From contig JAJTHV010000022.1 of the NCBI GenBank assembly GCA_021300095.1, positions 1-60,685 of the forward strand: a stretch of 60,685 nucleotides of DNA, given 5' to 3'. This document shows, one piece after another, positions 1 through 9,300 of this stretch. The notes beneath the pieces were generated by a model. The model was not told the origin of the DNA. It did no database searches and saw nothing but the letters and a program-made list of their open reading frames with translations. How positions within the stretch are numbered: position 1 is the first letter of the stretch; each line of letters starts with the position of its first letter. This DNA comes from Flammeovirgaceae bacterium (GTDB taxonomy: Bacteria > Bacteroidota > Bacteroidia > Cytophagales > Cyclobacteriaceae). The translations under genes were made by a program, and so were the position numbers.

Positions 1-1
1 C

Positions 2-757
2 TGTCCAGTCTGTGGATACAGGTATAACATCAATATATTGAATGAGAGCTTTGTAATAGATTACGGGTTTAAGATAGTAAATCAGATTAAGAAAGCTAGA
101 GAGGATGGAAAATTGTATCGAGAAATAAGTGCAGAGCTAATGATTAACATTGAAATGATTAAAAAGCTCTCTAGAATTAAAAACTATGAATCTTATCAGG
201 AGAAATTTGAAAGAAACCTATCTGCAAAAAGAAAACAATATTTGACTTGCAAGAAACAAAGTACAAAGTATAGAGTATTGGAAAATTGGTTACGTAAATA
301 TGATTGGGAATGGTTCAAGTACAATAAAATCTATTTCAAAAGAAAAAAATACACAAGGATCAAAGTAAGTGATGTGGCCATACTTAATCAATTAAAAAAG
401 AGATTTAATCAATTATGTAAAGAAAACCCAAACTATCGAATCTCAAAAATTAAACTTCTAGGAGATGAGTTTAAAGATTTAACCTATGCTAATTATCAAA
501 AATTGCTTCCAAAAACCGTATCGTTTATTAATGGAAGTATCGAGTCTTGGCTGAGCTTTAAAATTCGCCAAATTTCTCAATTTGTAGAATCTGTTTGTAA
601 AACAAGTGGATATTTAAAAGATATCTCGGAGAGGTCTTTGTATCACAGATTTATTGGAAACCGGAAATCCTTGACTACCACTGATGTGATAAGTCTTAAA
701 TGCTTTGTTAAGGATTACTTAGAAAGTTACCAGACCGTATCCTTGGCCAGGATATGA
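2..757 (+). CDS. tnsD: TnsD/TniQ-family transposon target-selection protein, C-terminal part (5' end outside window)
   Basis: The reading frame is open from the left edge; the first codons encode a CPVCGYRYN zinc-finger-like block, so the TTG at 38 is not the real start. About 251 residues are visible. CPxCG, then a DYG-like segment and a short helix-turn-helix-like stretch (residues about 30-55), then a region with xxLRKYDWEWF and a final RIxQ segment follow the layout I know from the C-terminal half of Tn7 TnsD, which binds the attachment site and recruits TnsC. The gene is clearly richer in A and T than the genes from 940 on, as expected for a mobile element. It is transcribed towards the transposon end at about 911. 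tnsABC would lie left of the window. A more distant TniQ-type protein is the alternative. Confidence 0.72.
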   Translation, partial: CPVCGYRYNINILNESFVIDYGFKIVNQIKKAREDGKLYREISAELMINIEMIKKLSRIKNYESYQEKFERNLSAKRKQYLTCKKQSTKYRVLENWLRKYDWEWFKYNKIYFKRKKYTRIKVSDVAILNQLKKRFNQLCKENPNYRISKIKLLGDEFKDLTYANYQKLLPKTVSFINGSIESWLSFKIRQISQFVESVCKTSGYLKDISERSLYHRFIGNRKSLTTTDVISLKCFVKDYLESYQTVSLARI

Positions 758-803
758 GAACAAAAGCATAAACTCTCTATTAAGCTGATTTTCATGTTAT
801 ATT

Positions 804-832
804 GCAAAAGGGCTGTAAAAAGTAGCTTTTGC
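804..832 (+). terminator. Hairpin after the TnsD-like gene
   Basis: GCAAAAG (804-810) and CTTTTGC (826-832) form a perfect 7-bp stem with a 15-nt loop, 46 bp after the stop codon. There is no strong T tract, so it is a weak terminator candidate. The same bases include TTG (802-804) and TAGCTTTTG (823-831), which resemble a Bacteroidota promoter pointing out of the element. Confidence 0.3.
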
Positions 833-842
833 TAATTTAGAA

Positions 843-901
843 AACTTAAAAACTTTATTCCGCAACTCAAAAACTTTATTCAGAACTCAAAAACTTTATT
901 C
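843..901 (+). repeat. Three direct 18-bp repeats, probable TnsB binding sites
   Basis: AACTTAAAAACTTTATTC (843-860), AACTCAAAAACTTTATTC (864-881) and AACTCAAAAACTTTATTC (884-901) are identical except for one base in the first copy. Starts are 21 and 20 bp apart, about two helical turns, so a protein would bind all three on one face. The complement carries GAATAAAGT, like the core of Tn7 TnsB sites. The outermost copy lies 10 bp from the proposed tip at 911. Confidence 0.72.
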
Positions 902-939
902 TGTTACCCCACTAACTTGTCACTTCAAATCATGATGTT

Positions 940-2133
940 ATGTATTACCATCGCTTAGGCAACATTCCGCCCAAAAGACATACCCAATTTCGACAGCCGG
1001 ATGGCAGCTTGTACAAAGAAGAGTTGGTCAGTTCAGAAGGTTTTTCGGGAATCTATTCCAACTTGTATCACATTCATCCGCCAACACGCATCAAATCGAT
1101 TGGGGAGCCTACTCGTTACGGTGCGAAACGAATCGAAGACTATGCGCTTCGGCAAACGCATTTAAATACTTCAAAAGTTACCATTACCGGTGAAGATTAT
1201 TTGTCGGCACGCAAAGTGCTGATGATGAATAATGACTGTGCTATTTCTATTTGCTCTCCGCGCCAGCGAAAAATGGATTATTTCTATAAAAATGCAGAAG
1301 GTGACGAAATAATTTTTGTGCATGATGGCAAAGGTGTTTTAATTTCTCCTTTCGGAAAGTTGGATGTACGTCAGGGTGATTACATCGTCATTCCACGAAC
1401 CGTGATTTACAAATTTGAATTTGAAGAAGGACCGCTTCGCTTGCTCATTACAGAATCTGCTTCGCCTATCGAAACGGTAAAACGCTACCGCAATGATTTA
1501 GGACAGTTGCTCGAGCACTCACCTTATTGCGAACGCGACATCCGGGCACCGTATGAATTGATTACGGATACCAGCCGTGGTGATTTTTTAGTGAAGATCA
1601 AAAAGCAGGGCTTTCTTCATAACTATGTTTATGATTACAGTCCATTGGATCTAGTTGGTTGGGATGGATTTTTATGGCCTTACGCTTTTTCGATCCACGA
1701 CTTCGAACCAATTACCGGACGCATACATCAACCACCACCAGTGCATCAAACTTTTCAGGCGCGCAATTTTGTAGTGTGTTCATTTGTGCCTCGATTATTT
1801 GATTATCACCCACAGGCAATTCCGGCACCGTACAATCACAGCAATATTGATAGCGATGAAGTACTCTACTATGCTGAAGGGAATTTTATGAGCCGCAGGG
1901 GCATTGACCGCGGATCGTTCACTTTGCATCCGGGCGGATTACCACATGGACCACATCCGGGTACAGTAGAAAAAAGTATTGGCGCCAAAGAAACCCATGA
2001 GCTAGCTGTGATGATTGATACGTTTCATCCGCTGCATTTAACGGATCAATCCTCGGAATTCATTGATAAAAATTATCCAATGAGTTGGACAGATAACTCT
2101 GAGGGTGGATTTCATGAAGTGAATACGCCTTAA
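940..2133 (+). CDS. hmgA: Homogentisate 1,2-dioxygenase
   Basis: This 397-residue protein opens the aromatic ring of homogentisate to maleylacetoacetate in tyrosine and phenylalanine breakdown, using cytosolic non-haem Fe(II). The N-terminus (YYHRLGNIPPKRHTQFR, then YHIHPPT) is the conserved start of the Bacteroidota form, so the gene is intact at its 5' end. The iron-site region shows NHSNIDSDEV and, later, LPHGPHPGTVEKS with the last His ligand. The ATG at 940 is chosen because conservation begins at once; the ATGs at 932 and 935 are in another frame. The gene starts only 28 bp after the proposed transposon end, and I see no TAnnTTTG element in between, so its original promoter has probably been displaced. 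No other tyrosine-catabolism genes are next to it. Confidence 0.93.
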   Translation: MYYHRLGNIPPKRHTQFRQPDGSLYKEELVSSEGFSGIYSNLYHIHPPTRIKSIGEPTRYGAKRIEDYALRQTHLNTSKVTITGEDYLSARKVLMMNNDCAISICSPRQRKMDYFYKNAEGDEIIFVHDGKGVLISPFGKLDVRQGDYIVIPRTVIYKFEFEEGPLRLLITESASPIETVKRYRNDLGQLLEHSPYCERDIRAPYELITDTSRGDFLVKIKKQGFLHNYVYDYSPLDLVGWDGFLWPYAFSIHDFEPITGRIHQPPPVHQTFQARNFVVCSFVPRLFDYHPQAIPAPYNHSNIDSDEVLYYAEGNFMSRRGIDRGSFTLHPGGLPHGPHPGTVEKSIGAKETHELAVMIDTFHPLHLTDQSSEFIDKNYPMSWTDNSEGGFHEVNTP

Positions 2134-2140
2134 AAACTAT

Positions 2141-2166
2141 AGCCACAAAGTCACTAAAGCACAAAG
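2141..2166. repeat. Short CACAAAG-type repeats after hmgA
   Basis: The gap after hmgA holds CCACAAAG, TCACTAAAG and CACAAAG in a row. Short strings of this type recur between genes in many Bacteroidota genomes, as far as I recall. No function is apparent. Confidence 0.35.
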
Positions 2167-2202
2167 CTCATAAAACGCAAGAAATTACTTAATTAAAAAA
2201 CT

Positions 2203-3249
2203 ATGATCCCTACCAAAGCCTACGCAGCCTTCAGTGCCACCACACCTCTCGCACCCTTTCAATTTGAACGCAGAGATCTTCGTCCGGATGATGTGCAAGT
2301 AGAAATTCTGTACTGCGGTGTTTGTCATAGCGACTTACATCAAGCGCGCAACGAGTGGGGCGGTTCCATGTACCCTATGGTGCCCGGCCATGAAATTGTA
2401 GGCAAAGTAACACTTGTGGGTACTAACGTAAAAGAATTTGTAGTTGGCGAACTAGCAGGTGTAGGCGTGATGGTAGACTCTTGCCGGACGTGTAAAAACT
2501 GCATGAACGACTTAGAGCAATATTGCGAAGAAGGAATGACCGGCACCTACAACGCGTTTGAGCGCGATGGCAAAACCATTGCGCAAGGTGGATACTCCTC
2601 GCAAATTGTAGTCGATAAAAAATATGTGCTGCACATTTCAGAGAAACTTGATCTCAAAGCTGTAGCTCCGTTGTTGTGTGCAGGCATCACTACCTACTCG
2701 CCTTTGCGATATGCCAAAGTAGGCAAAGGGATGAAAGTGGGTATCATTGGGTTGGGCGGACTTGGCCACATGGGTTTAAAATTCGCGGCTAGCTTCGGTG
2801 CTGAAGTAACCCTCATCAGTTCATCTGCCTCCAAAGAAGCCGATGCCAAACGACTAGGCGCACATCATTTTTTACTTTCATCTGATGAAAAACAAATGCG
2901 TCAGCACCGTGGCCATTTTGATGTGTTGCTCAACACCGTTTCTGCCAATCACGACTACTCGCCTTACTTAAAATTATTAGGATTAGACGGCACGATGCTG
3001 ATCGTGGGTATTCCTGCACAAGCTCCAGTAGTACGACCATTCGATATTTTAACCAACCGCAGAAGTATCACCGGGTCTTCGATTGGCGGTATTAAAGAAA
3101 CGCAAGAAATGCTCGACTACTGTGCAGAGAAAAATATTGTTGCCGATGTGGAATTGATTCCGATGCAAGAAATCAATAACGCGTATGAGCGAATGGTGAA
3201 AAACGATGTTCGCTACCGATTTGTAATTGATATTAAAAGTTTAGGATAA
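2203..3249 (+). CDS. Zinc-dependent NAD(P) alcohol dehydrogenase, cinnamyl-alcohol-dehydrogenase/YahK type
   Basis: This 348-residue MDR-superfamily enzyme should reduce aldehydes (or oxidise alcohols) with NAD(P)H in the cytosol. Visible are the catalytic zinc motif GVCHSDLH (residues about 40-47) and GHE, the structural zinc cysteines in CRTCKNCMNDLEQYC (about 94-108), and the nucleotide-binding loop GLGGLGHMG (about 182-190). Length is normal for the family. It follows hmgA in the same direction after 69 bp, so it may be co-transcribed, though no link to homogentisate breakdown is known to me. The exact substrate cannot be told from the sequence. Confidence 0.9.
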   Translation: MIPTKAYAAFSATTPLAPFQFERRDLRPDDVQVEILYCGVCHSDLHQARNEWGGSMYPMVPGHEIVGKVTLVGTNVKEFVVGELAGVGVMVDSCRTCKNCMNDLEQYCEEGMTGTYNAFERDGKTIAQGGYSSQIVVDKKYVLHISEKLDLKAVAPLLCAGITTYSPLRYAKVGKGMKVGIIGLGGLGHMGLKFAASFGAEVTLISSSASKEADAKRLGAHHFLLSSDEKQMRQHRGHFDVLLNTVSANHDYSPYLKLLGLDGTMLIVGIPAQAPVVRPFDILTNRRSITGSSIGGIKETQEMLDYCAEKNIVADVELIPMQEINNAYERMVKNDVRYRFVIDIKSLG

Positions 3250-3281
3250 GTTGTTACTTTCGGTGGCCGATGTTTTGTTTT

Positions 3282-3776
3282 TCATTTTATTCGTTTCAAA
3301 ACAACGCGTTGCACCGAAGTAGTTGAATAATTCGTTACTTCAGGATGGGAAGTTGCTTCTTTCTTGCCGGAAGTAACTTCAAAAATCAATTCATCCCCCC
3401 GTAATTCATATTCAGATGTGAGCATAATGCCTTGCGTTTCAAAGATGCTGTACAATTTATTGCCGGTGAGATAATCCGTTAGCTCCAAGCCTCCGCCTTC
3501 GTCCGTTACATACAAATTTTTGCTCGCATCCTTTAGCCGCAGTTTATAGTCCTTCACCATAGGCATTTTGGCAGAGAGATACTCCATACGCCAGGTCCAC
3601 ACATGAGTAGCTTCAACTGCTACTGTCAACTTTACTTCTACACTATCACGCAATTTTCCCAAATGATAGATATGCATCATTCCTTTCCACGTACCGGCAC
3701 AGCGATCGCCAAATAATTCCTGTGCAGAACCATTCCATGAAATAAAAAGAAAAAAGATAAATACGAAGCTCCGCAT
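3282..3776 (-). CDS. Secreted protein of unknown function
   Basis: 164 residues. The N-terminus MRSFVFIFFLFISWNGSAQ is a typical type I signal peptide, so the mature protein is probably periplasmic or outer-membrane associated. The remainder is predicted beta-rich (alternating polar and hydrophobic stretches such as YLTGNKLYSIFETQG), reminiscent of small lipocalin-like or DUF-type barrels, but I recognise no family. It is on the opposite strand to the dehydrogenase, with ends 32 bp apart, and its start is 15 bp past the stop codon of the next transcript partner region. Confidence 0.7.
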   Translation of the reverse strand: MRSFVFIFFLFISWNGSAQELFGDRCAGTWKGMMHIYHLGKLRDSVEVKLTVAVEATHVWTWRMEYLSAKMPMVKDYKLRLKDASKNLYVTDEGGGLELTDYLTGNKLYSIFETQGIMLTSEYELRGDELIFEVTSGKKEATSHPEVTNYSTTSVQRVVLKRIK

Positions 3777-3791
3777 GCGTGATGGTTGTCC

Positions 3792-4649
3792 TTATACCTT
3801 GCCCTTCTTTACCAGGTATCCAAACAAAGCTGCTGTAAAAAACATAAGGATGCTATACAAGGCGGCTGGTACGCTCATGAGCGAGTTATTCAATACCGAA
3901 AGCGCAATAAAAATAGCAAGCGTACCATTGTGAATTCCGATTTCCATTCCAATGGCTACCGCCTGGCGCTTCTCTACTTTCCAGATTTGAGGCAAATAAT
4001 ATCCTAATCCCATACTGACTAAATTAAACACCAAGACAGGAAATCCGATAGAGGGAAAATGAGTAGTTAGAATAACACGCTCGCGATACACGGCAGCAAC
4101 AATGATCAGCAATAAAAAAATAGCCGAAAGGATTTTTACTGGTTTATCCATCTTCGCAGCAAAAGAAGAAGCTTTGCTTTTAATCAGCATGCCAATTGTA
4201 ACCGGCAACAGTACGATCATAAAAACCTCAATCACCTTAGCAAATTGCATGGGGACATATTGATCGGATGTCAGGAAGTGAGCGAGAGAAAGATTGACCA
4301 CCAACGGTAAAGTGAACAAGGTGAGGACGCTATTCACAGCCGTTAAGGTAATATTCAATGCGACATCTCCATTCGACAGGTGACTATATAAATTCGCTGT
4401 GGCTCCACCGGGTGAAGCGGCCAATAACATCAACCCCACTGCGAGCGCTGGTTCCAGTCCAAAAATTTTCGCTATAAAAAAACAAACAATTGGAAGTAAA
4501 ACCATCTGGCATATCAAGGCGATGGCAACTGCCTTTGGGTATTGTATTACGCGCTTAAAGTCTTCGAGGGAAAGTGATAAACCCAGACCCAGCATAATGA
4601 TGCCGAGGGCAATGGGTAATAGCGTAGTGGTTAAGATGCTGCCTTGCAT
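3792..4649 (-). CDS. Bile acid:sodium symporter family (BASS/SBF) membrane transporter
   Basis: 285 residues with about eight to nine hydrophobic segments. The start (LPIALGIIMLGLGLSLS) and the segment LLAASPGGATANLYSHLSNGD are hallmarks of the SBF family, whose members use sodium to import bile acids, pyruvate, pantothenate or other organic anions across the inner membrane. The GGATAN motif lies in one of the crossed helices that form the ion site. It is the downstream neighbour of the M24 peptidase with only 2 bp between stop and start, so the two are probably one transcript. The substrate cannot be assigned. Confidence 0.88.
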   Translation of the reverse strand: MQGSILTTTLLPIALGIIMLGLGLSLSLEDFKRVIQYPKAVAIALICQMVLLPIVCFFIAKIFGLEPALAVGLMLLAASPGGATANLYSHLSNGDVALNITLTAVNSVLTLFTLPLVVNLSLAHFLTSDQYVPMQFAKVIEVFMIVLLPVTIGMLIKSKASSFAAKMDKPVKILSAIFLLLIIVAAVYRERVILTTHFPSIGFPVLVFNLVSMGLGYYLPQIWKVEKRQAVAIGMEIGIHNGTLAIFIALSVLNNSLMSVPAALYSILMFFTAALFGYLVKKGKV

Positions 4650-4651
4650 AA

Positions 4652-6118
4652 CTAATTTTTTTTCTCTTTGCCAAGTTCAGGTAAAATGAAATTATCGAGC
4701 GGGCTAGAAAGTTTCATAGCCGCTTCAATGTCTTTCACCGTGCGAGGTGCGAGAATGGATAAATGTTCGTATCCCGCCTTGGTGATCAGGTAGTCATCTT
4801 CAATACGCACGGCAATGCCCCACCACTTTTTATCACACGGTGCCCCTTCAGGAATATAAATACCCGGCTCGATGGTGATGATCATGTTCTCTTGCAATTT
4901 GTCATACGTGCCGCGGTCGTGCACATCTAAGCCGATATGATGGCAGCAACCGTGCGGATAGTACGTGTTAGGCTCATCCGGATTTTTAATGATGCCCAAT
5001 TCAGTCAATCCTTTGTTGACTGTAATGCGCGTAGCTCGTGTTAACTCTGCGAAGGTAGCACCCGGTTTACATACTTTCATGGCTTCTTCCTGAGCTTTCA
5101 ATACTAATTCATAGATCAACTTTTGCTCAGGAGAGAATTTTCCGTTTACCGGAATGGTGCGGGTAATGTCCGCTGTGTAGCCGCGGTATTCCGCACCTAA
5201 GTCCATCAGAATTAATTCCTTATTGGAAATATTTGGCTTGTAATTATCGATATAATGAAGAATACAGCCATTGTGACCGGCACCGACAATCGATGGATAA
5301 CCTAAATCTTCTGCCTGATATTTTTTAAAGACAAACTCATGAATGCCTTGAATTTCGCGCTCACTCATGCCGGGCTTCATCGCCTTCATTACCTCAAGCT
5401 GACCCATGCATGAAATCTGCACGGCACGCTTCACCATACTTAGTTCTTCAGGTGTTTTAATACCGCGTAAGTCGTCCATGATTGGATCAAGGCCCGCTAT
5501 ATCCAAATTATTTTTGGATGGCTCAACGGCTAGCGTCACTCCTTTTTTATCCGGATAATTTACCTTGGCTTTGAATTGCGCTTGCAAATCGAAGAGGTCG
5601 GATGAATCGCGTAGATCGTTGCGGACATCATTGAAAAAATCGGTAAAGAGTATTTTATCAAACTTTGAAAAGTTTACATCATAGCGTTTAAACTCGGTGT
5701 TATTGAATGCTTGCGAAAAGCCCAACACATCTTTCACTCCTTTTTCGCCAAGTCTACGACCATCCCACATTTCATCCTTCACATTACGGGGTTGGACAAA
5801 CATGATTTCGTTGTATTGCGTACCATTATTGGCAGTCTGCATGTCTTTAAAAATAAATAGCACAGCATCGGGTTCTTTGTAACCGGTGAGGTAGAAAAAA
5901 TCAGGATCCTGGTGATATACATAGTTTACATCATTGGCTCGATTGCGCACGGGACTTGCAAAAAATACGGCTACCGAATTAGCCGGTAACTTGGCGCGAA
6001 GTTTTTCTCTGCGATCTTTATGAAATTCTTTGGTAAGAAAATCGGATGGCAGATCGGGGTTTTGCGAGAAAAGTGGCAATGAAATGACCATTGCACATAC
6101 AATCAAAAGATACCTCAT
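4652..6118 (-). CDS. Secreted Xaa-Pro aminopeptidase (M24B, aminopeptidase P family)
   Basis: 488 residues. The start at 6118 is preferred over the in-frame ATG at 6163 because it begins a clean signal peptide (MRYLLIVCAMVISLPLFSQ). After an N-terminal creatinase-like domain (about 20-180), the pita-bread domain carries the five metal ligands: two Asp in LMDLGAEYRGYTADITR, His in GCCHHIGLDVHD, Glu in ITIEPGIYIPE and Glu in VRIEDDYL. It should remove N-terminal residues preceding proline from periplasmic peptides, using Mn or Zn. Peptide scavenging fits with the tricorn-type protease that is divergent from it at 6322. Confidence 0.9.
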   Translation of the reverse strand: MRYLLIVCAMVISLPLFSQNPDLPSDFLTKEFHKDRREKLRAKLPANSVAVFFASPVRNRANDVNYVYHQDPDFFYLTGYKEPDAVLFIFKDMQTANNGTQYNEIMFVQPRNVKDEMWDGRRLGEKGVKDVLGFSQAFNNTEFKRYDVNFSKFDKILFTDFFNDVRNDLRDSSDLFDLQAQFKAKVNYPDKKGVTLAVEPSKNNLDIAGLDPIMDDLRGIKTPEELSMVKRAVQISCMGQLEVMKAMKPGMSEREIQGIHEFVFKKYQAEDLGYPSIVGAGHNGCILHYIDNYKPNISNKELILMDLGAEYRGYTADITRTIPVNGKFSPEQKLIYELVLKAQEEAMKVCKPGATFAELTRATRITVNKGLTELGIIKNPDEPNTYYPHGCCHHIGLDVHDRGTYDKLQENMIITIEPGIYIPEGAPCDKKWWGIAVRIEDDYLITKAGYEHLSILAPRTVKDIEAAMKLSSPLDNFILPELGKEKKN

Positions 6119-6321
6119 ATTGATAGATTTTTCAGTATTCGAAAAATAGGGAATTGCTACCATAGTTCAAGCTGAAATTACATCATTGCCAACCGATCTG
6201 ATTGTTAATTCCTTCATAAAATGTATATAAACCATTCTGAATTAAAACGCACCGTCCGCCATTTCATCATTGCTTGACTGGATTTGTTTGTTGTAATTCG
6301 TTCCTTTAAATCCCACTACCT

Positions 6322-9300
6322 ATGAAACGTCTGGTGTGTTTCTTGATTTCTCTTGCTTCTTTAACTGTTATGGCGCAATCGCCAACACTTGTGCGGTATC
6401 CGGCTATAAGCCCTAATGGATCATTACTCAGCTTCTCTTTTCAGGGAGACATCTGGACGGTGCCTTCAACTGGCGGTAAGGCCACTCGACTCACAGTACA
6501 TGATGCATACGAAAGCACGCCCGTCTTCAGCCCCGATGGGAAAAGCATCGCCTTTACCGGTTCTCGCTACGGCAACAATGATATTTTCGTGATGCCAGCC
6601 GAAGGTGGAACCCCCAAGCGATTAACTTATCACTCCAATGGCGATCAGATTTCCAGTTGGAGTAACAACAACATGATCTTCTTTTCAACGTCACGCGAGT
6701 TTCAACAAATTGAGCGCCCGTTGGAAATCTATTCGATTTCCGCAGAAGGTGGAACTGAAGTACGTGCGATGGATGCGGTTGGCTTTGATCCATCACCCTC
6801 ACCCGATGGTCGTTTCATTGCCTTTACACGTGGTGATCTAAATCCCATCTTCCGCGAAGACTACCGTGGCCCTTCGAATCGGGACATCTGGTTGTTCGAT
6901 TCTAAAAACAAAACTTACACACGTATATCCACTTTCGATGCCAACGATATTCTGCCTCGCTGGGGCAATAATCAATCTCTCTACTTTCTTTCTACGCAAG
7001 GTGGGCGCAATAATCTCTACCGAATAAAAATAAGTGATGCAGGCAGGTCGATTGGCGCTGCCGAACAACTGACTGACTTCAACGATTACTCCATTCGTTA
7101 CTTTTCAATTTCAGCAGACGGAAAAACGATTGTGTTCGAGCGTGAAAAAAACATTTACACCTTCAACACCGAAAACAAATCCACACAAAAGGTAAACATC
7201 CAAATTGGTGCCGATGTGCGCTTCGATCCGGTCGTGAATAAATCGGTATCGGCAGATGCTAATGAATATGCTGTTTCACCCAACGGAAAATTGATGGCCC
7301 TCGGCATTCGCGGAGAGGTATACGTGAAAGAAATCAACAAAGAAAAAAACACCACCACCAATCTTTCCAATCACGCTTACCGCGATATGAACTTCGATTG
7401 GATCGGTGATTCAGTAGTTGTATTTACATCGGATCGTGAAGACGGAAACTTTGATCTCTATTTAGCGAAATCAACCGATAAGCAATCGATCGTAAAATCA
7501 TTGAAACATCGTGTAACTCGACTCACACAATCAGCCGAAGACGAATCCGGTGTTTCCATTTCTAATGACGGAAAGAAAATTGCGTATGTCCGTGGCCGAG
7601 GGACTTTAGTCGTCAGCGATATTTCTCCAGACGGAAAATTGAGTAACGAAAAAATTCTACTCACCGGTTGGGCAGCACCTTCTAACATTCGCTGGAGTCC
7701 GGATAGCAAGTGGCTGGCTTATTCACAGGAAGATTTATATTTCAACGAAGAAGTATTTATTCACGCTGCTGATAATAGCAGCAATCCCGTGAATGTGAGC
7801 ATGCATCCACGCTTTGATGGCGAACCGGTGTGGAGTGCCGATGGGTCGAAGCTCGGATTCATCTCCGCACGCAACAATCAATCCAATGATGTTTGGTTTG
7901 TATGGTTGAAAAAAGAAGATTTTGAAAAATCGCAGAAGGATTGGGACGAAACCACCTCTGAAGAGAAACCTGAAAAGAAAGATGATAAAGAGAAAAAAGA
8001 AGAGAAGAACAAGCCGGTGAAAATTGACTTCGATCGGATTCACGAGCGCGTAGTGCAGGTCACCAGCTTTCCCGGCGATGAAGCCAACCCGATCATTTCA
8101 AAAGATGGTGAAACTTTCTTTTATACAGGCACTACAAGCACGGCCAAGGGTCGTGACCTCTACAGCATTAAGTGGAATGGTAAAGACTTGAAAGAGTTCA
8201 CCAAAGGTGCCTCGAATCCTTCTCGCGTGTCGATGGATCGTGAAGGGAAATATTTGTACTTCCTCAAATCGGGTGGTGCTATTAATCGCATCGACATCAA
8301 AGGCGAAAAAACAGAGCCACTTCCCTACTCAGCAAAACAACGCATTGATTTCACTGCCGAACGTACACAAGTTTTTGAAGAAGCCTGGCGTACGATTCGG
8401 GATGGATTTTACGATCCGCAGTTTCACGGCAAAAACTGGAATGCCCTTCACGACAAGTACAAAGAACTTTGTGTGATCGCCAGCACGAATGAAGACTTCC
8501 GCGATATGTTCAATTACTTATTGGGCGAATTGAACTCCAGTCATATGGCGCTCTCAACCCCAGCACAGGCGGATACTCAGCGCGATGCTACCGGTATGTT
8601 GGGTGTTGAGTTAGTGCCACTGAAAGATGGAATGAAAGTAATGCGCGTGATTCCCAATTCTCCAGCCGACAAAGCAACCAGCAAACTGTTTGTTAACGAT
8701 GTGATCACTTCTGTGAATAATCAACCCTACAATGAAAAGGAAAACTTTTATGATTTGTTGAATACTAAAGTGGAAGAACGTGTGCTGTTAACGGTTCGCA
8801 ATATAGAAGGCAAAGTGCGCGAAGTGGTGATTCGCCCTACTAACTCAGTGCGCCAATTGTTGTATGAAGAGTGGGTGGAGAATCGGAAGAAGTTGGTCGA
8901 TCAATTTTCAAATGGACGAATTGGCTATATTCACATTCAGGCCATGAGCTTACCAAGCTTTGAAGTATTTGAGCGCGAGCTGCAAGCAGCAGGCTACGGA
9001 AAAGAAGGCTTGGTGGTAGACGTGCGCTACAATGGCGGTGGCTCCACCACGGATTATCTGATGACGGTGCTTAATTACAAGCAACATGCCTACACCATTC
9101 CGCGAGGCGCCAGCGATAATCTAGAGCGCGACAAACTAAAGTTCCGCGACTATTATCCTACGGGTGAGCGGTTGGTTTTTGCTGCGTGGATGAAACCATC
9201 CATTGCTTTGTGTAATGAAGGCAGCTACAGCAATGCAGAAATTTTTTCGCATGCCTACAAAACATTGGGTATCGGCAAACTAGTGGGGGTACCTACGAAT

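Larger units (their letters stand above)
1..911 (+). mobile_element. Terminal part of a Tn7-like transposon
   Basis: A TnsD-like gene is followed by three evenly spaced direct repeats and a terminal sequence. Read on the minus strand from 911 inwards, the tip is TGGGGTAACAGAATAAAGT. From memory, the Tn7 tip is TGTGGGCGGACAATAAAGT: the AATAAAGT core lies at the same distance (11 nt) from the TG terminus. This puts the likely boundary at 911, and a 5-bp target duplication would be 912-916 (CTAAC). The other end is outside the window, so the boundary cannot be confirmed. Close spacing of the boxes is like the right end of Tn7. Confidence 0.68.
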
